64,000 bases of DNA from Prorocentrum cordatum (lineage: Eukaryota > Sar > Dinophyceae > Prorocentrales > Prorocentraceae), in NCBI GenBank assembly GCA_963575745.1, contig CAUYUJ010018328.1, positions 143,899-207,898 on the forward strand. The letters run 5' to 3'. Position numbers and translations under genes: made by a program. Positions 33,231-43,400 of the stretch are shown here, one piece after another. The notes beneath the pieces were generated by a model. That model worked only from the letters and a program-made list of their open reading frames with translations. It was not told the origin of the DNA and did no database searches. Every line of letters starts with the position of its first letter. Positions within the stretch are counted from its first letter, which is position 1.

Positions 33231-35032
33231 GTGGTTTCTCTTCGACCTGCGGCCTCGAGCTGCATGCGGCCCGGGTACCTCCCGCAGATCCTCAGTGCCC
33301 CGATAGCCGTGGGGCTCCTCGCGCTGAGCACGCGGGGGCAGCCCTGCCCCGCTCCCCCGGGGCCGCCGAGCTGCCCAGAGACGTGCGCGGAGGCGCCGCC
33401 CTGTGCGGGCCCAGGGGCGCCGGCGTGCGTGTGCCCGGAGCCTGCGGCCCGCCCGCTGACGAAGCTCGGCTGGGAGGAGGCGCTGATTTGGTACGATGGG
33501 GGCGACGTTTATCACGGGCGGGTGGCCCCGTGGCTGCAGACGCACGCCAGCTGGGTCATCCTGGCGCCAGAGTTCGACATGTGTTCGGAGATGATGGACG
33601 GCAGCGAGAGCGTCGACGGCGTGGTACGGATTGTCGGCCTGCGCTCATGCGGGCGTCTTCCTCGGCTCGACAAGCCCGCCTATAGGTTCAAGCAGGTGCT
33701 CGACCTGGACACCCTGAAGGGGTGCGCCCGCGAAGGCCGACCGTCCGCCGTCCGCCCGGCCCTGCAGGGCGGTGCCGCGGCGGGGGAGCCGCCGATCGGG
33801 GTCGCGGACGTGGTGATGCCCAATCGTGAGGTGGTGCCGCTGGGCAGCCTGTTCGGCGGGCGCTCCCGGCCTCGCCGCCCCCCCCTTCGCCGCGGCGCAG
33901 CGGCGGCGGCGGGTGGGGCCGACGACGGGCCCCCGGGCGACGCGGCTGCCGGCTCCGACGCGGGCGCGGCCCCTGCGCTGGCGGCCGTCGGCGACGACGC
34001 CAGCCCAGCGTATCCCCAGGCGGGGCCGCTGGACATGCCGCCTGGCCACGCGTGGGTGCTCATGGAGGGCGGCCGCGCTGGCAACTTCGGCGACGAGCTG
34101 GTGCTGGGGCCAGGCGGCCTCGGGCTGTCGGACTACGACGCGATGATCCCCCGCCGGGGGCAGCGCCGCCGGCCCGAGCCCGTCCCCCCCACGGAGGTTG
34201 ACGAGTTCGTGCGAGCCCGCCGAGAGGAGCTGGCGGGCCAGCTGAGGCCAGCGGGGGCAGCTCCACTGGGCCCCCCCTGGGACCGCCGCCTGGGCCGCCG
34301 GCCAAGGCGCCCGAGGGTGCGGGCTACGCCGGTGGCACGGCCACGCCGCCTCCAGTGGCAGAGGGCGCTCGTACGCGGTGGAGCGACTACGTTGAGCAGG
34401 GCGGAAGGTGCACGCCATGCCGCAGGGCAGTGCAGGAGAGCTTCAACGTGCCTGACCAGCATTGGCCCCTCGAGGGCCCCTCGACGGGCTTGAAGGTGAT
34501 GAAGTACATCGAGAGGGCGGGTCGTGACCCGCGTCTGTGGCTGCAGCTGTGGGCTCTTGCAAAGCAGGTGGACGTGAGTGGTCAGGTGATGCACGAGCCG
34601 AGCGGTCTCGTGGGTGTAATGTTCTACGCCCCCTCCTTTGACCAGCTGAATGCCCCCGTGCTCGCCAGTTCCGAGGTGTTGGCGCGGCGGTTCAAGACCA
34701 TCCCAGATGCGCACAGGATCCCGGGGCGAGACCCGATCTGGCAGATGGCCCGCTCCAACGGTGGAGTGGCCGCGGCGGTTGAGGCCATCGTGCCCGAGCT
34801 GCGGCAGTGCGGCGCGAGGCTGGTGAAGGAGGAGACCGACGTGGAGACGGGGGCCCAGCGGTTTCACGACCTCCCTGGAGGTGGCGGTGGGGCCGGCGGT
34901 GACGACGCGCTCAAGGGCGCTGGCGGCGAGGGGCCAGGGGGCCGAGGACGAGGACGTGGTGACGGCGGTCGCGGGCGTGGCAGGGGCGGATTGCCCAAGG
35001 CCGGGAGCCCCGCGGCCGCCGAGAAATCATGA
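33231..35032 (+). pseudogene. gag-like ORF of the Ngaro-like element
   Basis: Frame 3 (33231-34493) has LTKLGWEEALIWYDGGDVYH, an LDLDTLKGCAREG segment, Ala/Gly/Pro-rich linkers and a VDEFVRARREELAGQLR helix. The natural continuation is in frame 2 (34355-35032): GLKVMKYIERAGRDPRLWLQ, LWALAKQVDVSGQ, RRFKTIPDAHRIPGRDPIWQ, and an RG-rich RNA-binding-type tail (GRGRGRGDGGRGRGRGG). One frameshift near 34370 separates them. The stop overlaps the start of the RT ORF as ATGA (35029-35032), an arrangement that allows coupled reinitiation. A Gag role is inferred from position and the RGG tail. Confidence 0.55.
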
Positions 35033-38000
35033 GCGAGGAGATCGCCGAGGGGAGTGGGCCCCCTCTCGGCGCGCAGCTGACTGGGCCCGGTGCTGGGCGG
35101 CTTCCAGCCTCTCGCGGAGAACGCCATCTGTTCCCTTTGCCGCGGCTGGAGGAGCCACATGCAGCGCGTGGAGGCGGTCGTCTCAGCCGCGGGCTGCGAG
35201 GCCGCTATCTGCTCATACGACTGGTCAACAGGGCTATCGACGCCCTGAACTGGTTGGTGAAGGCGGCCGGCTCGCCTGCAGTCGGCAGTGGCGATGACGC
35301 GGACATCCACAGCGAAGTGACTGCGCGCATCGATGGACTGGTACGAGCCCAGGAGCCGGAGCCTGACGCGCCTTCGCCGAGAGCGGCCTACCTAGAGCTG
35401 CTCCGAGGTCGCGGGTCTTACGAGGAGCCGGGCCAGCCGAACATAGCTCCCTTCCAGCTCGGGCTCGTGTCACTGCCGGAGAGCACCCAGGACGCCCCGC
35501 GCCTGGAGCGGCTTCTCGACGCAGAGGGCCTACGTTTTCTGGAGGGTTGTGGAGAGCGGATGCTACGAAGTGTCCCAGATTTTGAACGCCTCCGACGGAG
35601 CGATCCTGCGCGGCCTCACTTGGACCCAGCGTTCACAAAGAGTAGGCGGCTATTCGTTCGATTCATGAAGAGGCTGCATTCCAGTGGCATGCTACGATGC
35701 ACGTCGGAGCCTGTTGAATTTGTCGGAGCCTTTTTCGTCTGGAAGAAGGGAAGACAGAAGATGCGGATGATTACAGATGCACGCCCTACCAACCAACGGC
35801 TACTGCCTCCACCTCGAGTGGACCTGCTGACGGCGGAGGGCCTCTCGCGCCTCGAGGTCGCCGTGGACGGCGACCCGTGCCTGCTGAAGGACTCGAGCTG
35901 GGGCATCCTGCGGGCGCTCCGCCTGTGCCTCGGCGTTGGCGACGTGGAGAACTGCTTTCACAGGATGATGATGCCGCCCTGGATGAGCCCCCTTTTCGCT
36001 TCCCCCGCCCTGACTGTTAGCGAGCTCCGCCTAGACTCAGTGGAGACGGTGGAGGGCCGCGTGGCAAACGGCGATGATGTGGTGTACTCCTGCTGCCGAG
36101 CCCTGCCTATGGGATGTTCGTGGTCTTTGTACTTCTGCCAGAACGCCAACACGAACCTGGCGAGGCAGTGCGACCTGCTGCGGGAGGCTCGGCTCGCGAC
36201 CGACCGCGGCGAGCCCATGGTGTTCAGAGTGGGCGGGGCTCGCGAGCAGGACCTCTGGCACTATGTGTACGTGGACAACCTGGGCGTGCTGGGGCAGGGC
36301 GCGAGTTCAGTCAAGAGGGCGCTGGACGAGAAGGTGGCGGCCTTCAACAAGATGAAGCTCGACATCCATGAGGTGGAGTTCTTCGAGAGGAAGGGGTCGG
36401 CTCTCGGCGTCGTCGTGGACTGCGAGCGCCTCTGTACCTCCATCACCAGCAAGCGGCGCTGCCGCCTGGAGAGGGCTCTGGCCTACGCGTTGCAGCGGGG
36501 CAGATTCTCGGGCCAGGATTTGGAGTGCCTCCTGGGCCACTGCACGTACGCGGGCCTGGTGAGACGAGAGGTGCTCTGCGTCTTCTCGGCCTGCTACGCC
36601 TTCGTGCAGGCCAACTACTGGGAGCGGCAAGTGATGTGGGCGTCCGTCCGCGAGGAGCTCAACTGCTTCCGGGGCCTCCTCGTTTTTCTCAGCAGCGACT
36701 GGGCGCTGCCCTGGAACCGCTGTGTCACGGCGTCGGACGCGTCCGAGAGCGGCTTCGGCGTTGCCTCCACTATGGTGGACGTCAGGGAAGTCGCTCGGGT
36801 CGGGCGCGTGGCCGAGCGGAGCCGCTTCCGCCTCGACTTGGAGCTGGCGCCGCGGCAGCGTGCTATGCGGCATGCGGGCTTCGTCGATGACGGCGGCTCC
36901 GGTCCTTGGCGCCCCTCGGCGCCCGAGGAGGCATCGGACGGCGCCTGGGCCATCGACGAGAATTTCGAGGAAGTGCCGGCTGGGTGGCTGGACCAGGGAC
37001 GCTGGGCCGTCTGCCGCAGCGGGACCTGGGATAGGGCTGAGGGCATCGCCATTTTGGAAGCCCGCGCAGTCCTGGCCTCGGTGCGCCGCCTCGCCCAGTC
37101 GCGGTGGGGCCACGACATCAGGCACGTGCATCTTTGCGACAACATGGGAGTCGTGCTGTCGATCTGTCGGTCTCGATCAAAAGAGTTCTCGATGTTGGCA
37201 GTCATCAGACGCATCAATGCGTACCTCCTAGCTCGCAACATCCGTCTCATCGTCCGCTGGATCCCGAGTGAGCTGAGCGGGGCGGCGGACGAGGCCTCTC
37301 GTATTTTTGACGATAACGCTTCCTGCTCATTGGCCTGGTGCATCCCGTCTCATATATCTCGGCCAGACACCCAGGACCTCAAGGAGCCCCATGGGAGCCA
37401 TGCCGTCAGCAAGCAAACGTCGGAGCCTCTTTATCATCATCATGAGCAAGAATGTGAACACGAGCTCTTGGGTAACAGTCATCATGAAGTACAAGAAGAT
37501 AGTCAACATCATTACGGTCATTCAGTAAAGCCACACAACGTTAGCGATATAGACGTTCGTGAACATCGTGAATTACATCATGAAGACCATGAATTATATC
37601 AGCAGCCAGCCTACTTCAGCAGCCAAGCCTACACAGCGGAGCAGCAGCCAAGCCCGCACATCATGAATTACATCAGCAGCCATCCTATTCCAGCTAATCC
37701 TGAACAGGGCTCTGGGCCGTCGGTCGCCCCCTTGGCTCGAAGCAGTGAAGCGCGCCCCTGCCGCGCGGAAGAGCCGAGCCCTGTCGGCCCCCGCCCATGC
37801 GTCAGGGACGCGGGCCCGTGGCAGCAGCGCCCCGGGGCTCGCGCCCGCGGCGGCGCCCTCGCGCCTTTCGAGGGCTCGCGGACTGGCAGCCGCCCCGAGG
37901 CAGGTGCGCCACGCCCCGGCTCGGCCGCGGCGAGAGCGCGCCTTGAGCCCCCGGCCTGCAGCCGGCCTCGCCCCTCCGCAAGCGGGCCGCCAGGGCGTTG

Positions 38001-38388
38001 CGACTGCCAGGACGCTGGAGCAGATGGCGGCGGCCATGACCGACTCCACGAGCGGCGACTTCGCCGAGCCGCCCGATCGTCGTCAGCGGGAGCTCTGGCC
38101 CTCGTCGAACACTGGCATCACATTCGTCAGCGAGGGCGTCGGCGCCGAGCGCCATCGGATGCTGCTGGACAGGTCCAAGTCTCTCCTCCGCGAGTACCTC
38201 GAGGAGGCCATGGAGGCGCAGAGCGACGGGCTGACGTTGCTGGAGAAGCGGGCTGTGACAAGGCCCGTGTACACAGAGTGCAGGCTGGAGGCGAACCAGT
38301 TCAAGCAGTCCGTCGAGTCGAAGGGGAATGGACGTCGACAACATCGGGGACGGCGTGCTGGACGGCCTTTTCGCCGCATTCTCCGTGA
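35029..38388 (+). CDS. reverse transcriptase-RNase H ORF of the Ngaro-like element
   Basis: 1119 open codons; recognisable RT/RH spans residues ~180-780. RT fingers: FVGAFFVWKKGRQKMRMITD. Motif A: VGDVENCFHRMMMP. Motif B: RALPMGCSWSLYFCQ. Motif C: YVYVDNLGVLG, where the second Asp is Asn (YVDN). RNase H: TASDASESGFGV (Asp), AILEARAVLASV (Glu), HLCDNMGVVL (Asp) and RWIPSELSGAADEASR (Asp), so its acidic set is complete. After ~37390 a His/Glu/Gln-rich segment (LYHHHEQECEHELL ... EDSQHHYGHS), built on CATCATGA-like repeats, replaces family similarity. The remaining frame then runs over the N-terminal recombinase region out of phase. The ATG overlaps the gag stop. Confidence 0.75.
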   Translation: MSEEIAEGSGPPLGAQLTGPGAGRLPASRGERHLFPLPRLEEPHAARGGGRLSRGLRGRYLLIRLVNRAIDALNWLVKAAGSPAVGSGDDADIHSEVTARIDGLVRAQEPEPDAPSPRAAYLELLRGRGSYEEPGQPNIAPFQLGLVSLPESTQDAPRLERLLDAEGLRFLEGCGERMLRSVPDFERLRRSDPARPHLDPAFTKSRRLFVRFMKRLHSSGMLRCTSEPVEFVGAFFVWKKGRQKMRMITDARPTNQRLLPPPRVDLLTAEGLSRLEVAVDGDPCLLKDSSWGILRALRLCLGVGDVENCFHRMMMPPWMSPLFASPALTVSELRLDSVETVEGRVANGDDVVYSCCRALPMGCSWSLYFCQNANTNLARQCDLLREARLATDRGEPMVFRVGGAREQDLWHYVYVDNLGVLGQGASSVKRALDEKVAAFNKMKLDIHEVEFFERKGSALGVVVDCERLCTSITSKRRCRLERALAYALQRGRFSGQDLECLLGHCTYAGLVRREVLCVFSACYAFVQANYWERQVMWASVREELNCFRGLLVFLSSDWALPWNRCVTASDASESGFGVASTMVDVREVARVGRVAERSRFRLDLELAPRQRAMRHAGFVDDGGSGPWRPSAPEEASDGAWAIDENFEEVPAGWLDQGRWAVCRSGTWDRAEGIAILEARAVLASVRRLAQSRWGHDIRHVHLCDNMGVVLSICRSRSKEFSMLAVIRRINAYLLARNIRLIVRWIPSELSGAADEASRIFDDNASCSLAWCIPSHISRPDTQDLKEPHGSHAVSKQTSEPLYHHHEQECEHELLGNSHHEVQEDSQHHYGHSVKPHNVSDIDVREHRELHHEDHELYQQPAYFSSQAYTAEQQPSPHIMNYISSHPIPANPEQGSGPSVAPLARSSEARPCRAEEPSPVGPRPCVRDAGPWQQRPGARARGGALAPFEGSRTGSRPEAGAPRPGSAAARARLEPPACSRPRPSASGPPGRCDCQDAGADGGGHDRLHERRLRRAARSSSAGALALVEHWHHIRQRGRRRRAPSDAAGQVQVSPPRVPRGGHGGAERRADVAGEAGCDKARVHRVQAGGEPVQAVRRVEGEWTSTTSGTACWTAFSPHSP

Positions 38389-39125
38389 GGATCTTCTTCG
38401 CTGGCGCGGAGGCCTCGAGGGGGGCCAAGACGCTGGCGGGCTGGCTGCACCTCCACCCGGGCTACAACCGCCTGGGCTTCAGACGGCTGCCCCGGGCCTG
38501 GCGGGCCCTCCGAGGCTGGTGCAGGTTGTGCCCCGGCCGCTCGCGGAGGCCCGAGGCCCTAGGCATGTGGTTGAAGCTCATGGACGCCCTGGGGACGGCT
38601 GGGCGTCGCGTCATGTCGCTGTTCGTGCTGATCATGCTGATCACCTACCTGGGGCCGGCACAGCTGCTGGGCATGCACAACTCAGGGCTGACGCCGCCTG
38701 CGCCCAGGGTGACGTCCCACTGGTCGCTGCTGGTTCACCCCGACGAGACGGCGAGCAAATGCCAGATTGGCGGCGCCAAGGTATCCATCCTCCTGGACTC
38801 GAGCTGGGCGACGTGGATCGGCCCGGCCAGGGGAAAACCGAAGGAGATCGGGGTGCCCAAGTTCGTGCCGTATCAAGCCCGCCATTCGGGCCCGTTCGTC
38901 GACGCGGCCCGGCACCTGAGGACCCTGGCCGACATCGAGAAGAGAGGTGAGTGGCGCGGCGACAAGAGCGTCCTGCACTACGTACGACACGCACGTCTCG
39001 CCAGCGGATTTCGCCAGCACCCGATCGAGGTACAGACTTGCGCCTCCGAGCGCGAGCGACATGCCGAGGCGATCATCCTCCGCGGACTGGTCGTCCCGCT
39101 GCCGCTGAAGGGCGGCCGCTCGTGA
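38045..39125 (+). pseudogene. tyrosine recombinase domain of the Ngaro-like element
   Basis: Frame 2 carries the start (LLREYLEEAMEAQSDGLTLL, then YTECRLEANQFKQSVE); frame 3 from ~38330 carries the rest (265 residues). The first catalytic box, normally TYxRPxEL with Arg, reads LITYLGPAQLLGM, so Arg I is Gly. The second box is present: YQARHSGPFVDAARHLRTLA (the RHSG motif), DIEKRGEWRGDKSVLHYVRH (the Tyr in HY). Such recombinases insert the circular cDNA of DIRS/Ngaro elements. The missing Arg and the frameshift predict that this copy cannot integrate by itself. The stop overlaps the next frame as GTGA. Confidence 0.7.
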
Positions 39126-39859
39126 GCGACATCTATTTTGCCGACGCGTTCGCCAGTGAGGGCGGCGTGGCCAGATCCATCCGTAGGTGCGGCTTCCAGG
39201 CAAGGGTTTGGGAGAAGCGCCACGGGGGCCGCGGCGACCTGACGCGGCCGCCCGTCCTGAAACGTTTGCTCTCAGACATCCGTGCAGGGATCTGCCGAGG
39301 CGTAATGCTTGCGCCTCCCTGTTCTACCTTCTCTGTAATGAAGGCCCGCTCGGCCGCGATCAGAGACGTCGCGCGGCCGTGGGGCTTTTCCCGTAGCGAG
39401 GTGACCCCCAAGGATTGGGAGAAACTACAGACGGGCAACAAGTGTTTGCGTGCAGTGCTGAAGATAATCGCAGAGTGCAATCGTTCTTGCGTCCCGTGGA
39501 TTTTAGAGAACCCTCATAGCAGCTACATGTTTAAAACGCCAGAGCTCCTCAGACTCGCCAATCTACAATGTGTATCAGCTGTCATTTCAGATTTCTGTCA
39601 ATTTGGAGCTCGCTGGCGAAAGCGAACCCGTTTCCTCGTAGGACGCTGCCACTCAGACGAGCTCGCCCGATTAGCAAAGACATGCGACGGGCCTGCAGGA
39701 ATTTGCAGCCGCACGGGCAGGCCGCACCTCATCCTCGAAGGGGCATCGCCCGAAGGCGTGAGGTGGACCACCATAGCCCAGACCTACCCACAAGCTTTGA
39801 ATAGAGCGCTCGCAAAGACCCTTGTGTCTCAGGCCAGGTCCCTTTTCTTCAAGGTTTGA
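39121..39859 (+). CDS. C5-cytosine DNA methyltransferase-like ORF
   Basis: The domain starts at 39121 (GTGAGCGAC, overlapping the recombinase stop; the ancestral ATG may have become GTG). Motif I: DIYFADAFASEGGVARSIRR (compare DLFAGxGG). Motif IV: VMLAPPCSTFSVMKAR, with the PPC nucleophile. Motif VI: PWILENPHSSYMF (EN). Motif VIII-like: FCQFGARWRKRTRFLVG. About 245 residues, shorter than typical C5 enzymes, with no obvious target-recognition domain. DIRS-like elements often carry methyltransferase genes, and cytosine methyltransferases have been reported in dinoflagellate retrotransposons. All core catalytic residues I can see are intact, unlike the recombinase. Confidence 0.7.
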
Positions 39860-39885
39860 GCGAACATCCTGTTTCGGGATGCTAT

Positions 39886-40040
39886 GGGACCAGAGTGTTT
39901 GTTCAGGCACCTGTAGCACCCGTCCGATCCGAGGTCGGTCGGGTTTCATCGCGATGACTTTGCTGTGTTCACGAGAATAGTGCAACAGAAAACTCTTCAC
40001 TGCTTGCGCAGTTCCCCGCCCCCCGCGCTTAAGACATCAT
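39886..40040 (+). repeat. split direct repeat B1
   Basis: Begins GGGACCAGAGTGTTTGTTC and ends CTTAAGACATCAT. It is followed without a gap by A2. It is identical to B2 except at a few positions (for example GAGGTCGG versus GAGGACGG). Confidence 0.9.
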
Positions 40041-40231
40041 GGGGGTGCGTGCACATGAATGATATAAAATAGCGGGCCCTGTCGTGGACCCCAACCCTCT
40101 CGGTGCGTGGGCGCGTGGATAATCGCGCTTCGCCCCGCGGGGGTCCTTGCTCCGTCGTGCTTGCGCTGTTTGGGAAATTGCACTGCGGTGCCGAACAGCT
40201 TCTATGTATCTGTAGCTGCTCCGTTTTGGCT
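40041..40231 (+). repeat. split direct repeat A2
   Basis: A 191-bp copy of A1 directly abutting B1. The B1-A2 junction is the internal junction expected of a circular intermediate in Ngaro/PAT-type elements. Confidence 0.9.
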
Positions 40232-40295
40232 CCCGCCGCCAACCCAAGGCCTCTTTTTATCTCTCTTGCAATTTTCGAATGCTCGATGACTTTCT

Positions 40296-40450
40296 GGGAC
40301 CAGAGTGTTTGTTCAGGCACCTGTAGCACCCGTCCGATCCGAGGACGGTCGGGTTTCATCGCGATGACTTTGCTGTGCTCACGAGAATAGTGCAACAGAA
40401 AACTCTTCACTGCTTGCGCAGTTCCCCGCCCCCCGCGCTTAAGACAGCAT
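40296..40450 (+). repeat. split direct repeat B2 (right terminus)
   Basis: A 155-bp copy of B1. The sequence after 40450 (TATCATTCAAAATATC) is unrelated to A, so this is the right end of the element. Confidence 0.9.
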
Positions 40451-43400
40451 TATCATTCAAAATATCATGCCTCGGCCCTGCGCTGCGTAGCGCAACTCTT
40501 TCTTAATGCGAATCAGAGCTCCAAGGTGCGCACATGATGTCGGTGAGCCGAAACGCGCACTGAACCTGGGCGGCTAGGAAAAAAACGCAACCACCCCCAA
40601 AACGAACATATCCCAACGAAGCAGTCGCATGCTTTGCGCGCGGTGAAGTACGACCGCCAGGGTTTGAACAGTCTTACAACATACCTGGCAAACCTTGAAC
40701 GATTTCTCAAAAGTGATCGGCACACTCACGACACCAGAATTACAAATAAATCGTTTCGCTACTTCGGGAATTTGACAAAGGAACATTGCGCCTTTTTGTA
40801 TATGGACGAGCAAGTGAAACGTCACCCACCCTGACGTACGCATACGCGTGCAGGGATGGCGAATCGAGCCAATGATGGCCCAAAGAGACGGTCCTCCTTT
40901 GGAGGGGTTTTGACAACGCGTGCCCGCTACATATCAGGAGCCTCGAAAGTGCACAAACAGACATATCATAGGATCCACACTTGGCTCTATCACAGAGCGC
41001 CCATGTCTGCGTTGGCAAGTATGGCTCCGGTGCCGAGCCAGGCGCATGAGTACGCACGTGCTGCACGACCAGGCTCGCGCGCCCCATGAAAGACTGCGGA
41101 CGTTTCAAGGTATTGGCCACGCATCCCCACAGACGCAACACAGTACGTTGCACATATTGAGGCAATGATTTGCAAATACTGGGAACCAATAGTATGCCTG
41201 GGTGCAACATGCCAGCACATGCCGCACAAACCACGCGTGTAACCCCCATCCCTCCATTTCCGCCTGATATCCCGTCCACATATTTTATATATCCTTCCCT
41301 CCCCTGCCGCCCCCGTTCGTCCTCCCCCTCCCCGCGCTCTCTCAACTCCCCCCTCCTCCGCCCCTCTCCTCCTCGACCCCTGGCCCAGCTCGCCCTCGCG
41401 GCGGAGTGCATTGTGCAGCGCGTCGCCAGGCGAGGGAACTAAGGGAGGGAGGGGGGAGGGAGGGGGGAGGAGGGATGGGAGAGAAGGGGGGGAAGGGAGA
41501 CAGGGCGAAAGACGCACGCAGGGAGGGGGGCGTGGGAGGGGAGCCAGAGAAGGTAGGAGAGATGCGGGGGGGGCGGGGGAGGGGAGGAATGTCGGAGGCA
41601 GGGAAGGAGAGGAAGAAACGAGGGCAAGGGCGATGCGGGCGAGGGGGGCTAATGCGAGGGGGGAGGGATGGGAGGGAAGGGGCACTAGGGAGGGAGGGGG
41701 CGAGGAAAAAGCGAGGACAGCGGGGGGGGGGGGAAAGAGGGCAAGGAGGAGAGACAGAGAAGGTGGGGATGTTGTGAGGACAGCGGAGAAGTGGGCAGAA
41801 TGGAAAGAGGGAGATGGCGAGAGGCCAAAGTGAAGAGCAAGGGAAGAGTGGCCAGGGGGCGGCGAGGGAGGGAGAGACACGAAGGAGTAAGGAAGGAGGA
41901 GAGGATGGCGGCGGAGTAACGGGGAGAAGATCGGGAAAGACCAGCCAGCCGGCCTGGATTCCCGCGGCACCTGCGACAAAACCTTGCCCTCCGCCCCCCA
42001 GCGAGGCCCAAACTGCACTCGCGCGGCTTGCGGGGGCCGCGCGACTGTCTTTTGGGGCTCGCCCGGGGCGGATCCCCGAATGGAAATTTCGAAAGTGTGG
42101 GCCCGGAGCTCGTCGCGGTAGGGTATCATTTGGGCGCGCCCCAAACCGGAGGCTTCCGTGGCGACCCCCCCCGGGGCCCCCGCCCGTCTGTCTTGTTTCC
42201 CGACTTGCGCCTAAACCGGAGGCTTCCGTGACCCCCCGGGCGCAACCTAAACTGGAGGCTTCCGTGACGAGGGGGCGCCCAAACCGGAGGCTACCGTGAC
42301 GACCCCCCCCCGGAGGTTTTCTGGTCGGGGGCCCTCGGGGGGGCCCTCTCGGGGCCCTCCAGGCCTCCCAATGCAATCTCGGAGGGCCTCAAGAGGGCTC
42401 CAAGAGAGCCTCAGGAGGGCCTCCAAATTTCAAATGTATGGACAAACTTTGAAGGTCTCTTGGAACCGTCTTGAGCCCGCTTGAAGCCCTCCGGATCGCA
42501 CTGGAAGGCCCTGGAGGGCCCGGGCAATGCCCCAAGAGGGCCCCTAGAGGGCCTCAAGACGGCCCTCAGCGAGCCCCACGAGGGCCCCAAGGGGGCCGAA
42601 GAGATACCCAAGAGGGCCTCTTGTGCACGACCACTTGCGTATATGAACACTGCTGTCCATGACCACTCTCGCATTCGACTGCTATTGTATATCACCCCTC
42701 CCTCCTGGCTCATCCCTTCACCCTCATCGCTCCCCCCGATGATCAGGGCAAGTCGCCTGGTGATTTTTTGGGCGGGCTGGTGGGGATACGCGGAGCGCCA
42801 ACAATTTCTGGAAGCCTGCCTGAGGGCTCAAGGGGGCCCCAAGTGGGCCCCGTGAGGCCCACGAGAGGACCCCGGGAGAGCCCCGCCTGGACCCCGAGAG
42901 AATCCAAAGTTAGGGCGCGCGCTGCATCCTGATTCAGGAATGTCTCGGGGTCCACTTGATGCCCCGTGGGGGCATTCTCCGGGACTTCCTGAAACCCGCC
43001 CGAAACCGGAGGGAGCCCGTGTCGCCGAGAACTCGCTAATACGGCTTTAATAAAATCTAGTTACCCCCCAAGAGGGCCCAAATCCAATATTCAAAATGCT
43101 TTTTGGCTCTGGGCCATCTGGGGATCCATCCGGGGTCCTCCTGGAGCCCCCTGGGGGTCTCCCCAAGGCCCGCCCGCAGCCCCCTCGAACCCATTGAGGG
43201 CCCCAAAGAACGCCCCAGAGGGCACCCATCAGAAGGAGTCCAAATACATGTTTGGAGGGCCCGCATCAGGATGCATGGTGCAACATGAGTTTGGTGGGCC
43301 GTTGCGTGGGCCACGCCGGTGCCCTCTTGGAGCCGTCTTGGGCCGCGCTGGGGCTGTCCTGAAGCCCCGAGGATGCCCCGAGAGAACCCCGAGAGAGTCC

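Larger units (their letters stand above)
33038..40450 (+). mobile_element. Ngaro/PAT-like tyrosine-recombinase retrotransposon with split direct repeats
   Basis: The order is A1 (33038-33228), gag-like ORF, RT-RNase H ORF, tyrosine recombinase, C5-methyltransferase-like ORF, B1 (39886-40040), A2 (40041-40231), 64 bp, B2 (40296-40450). A1 and A2 are 191-bp near-identical repeats, and B1 and B2 are 155-bp near-identical repeats. A1 ... B1-A2-B2 is the split direct repeat arrangement of Ngaro and PAT elements, which use a tyrosine recombinase and a circular intermediate and leave no target duplication; none is visible here. B1 abuts A2 exactly. The RT frame is long and open, so the element is younger than its Copia host, though the recombinase lacks an Arg and carries a frameshift. 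Confidence 0.85.

Noticed and set aside
40990-42376. Long minus-strand ORFs (384 and 344 codons)
   Set aside because: They are Pro/Ser/Leu-rich readings of the GGGAGG tract, open in several frames at once, with no domain.
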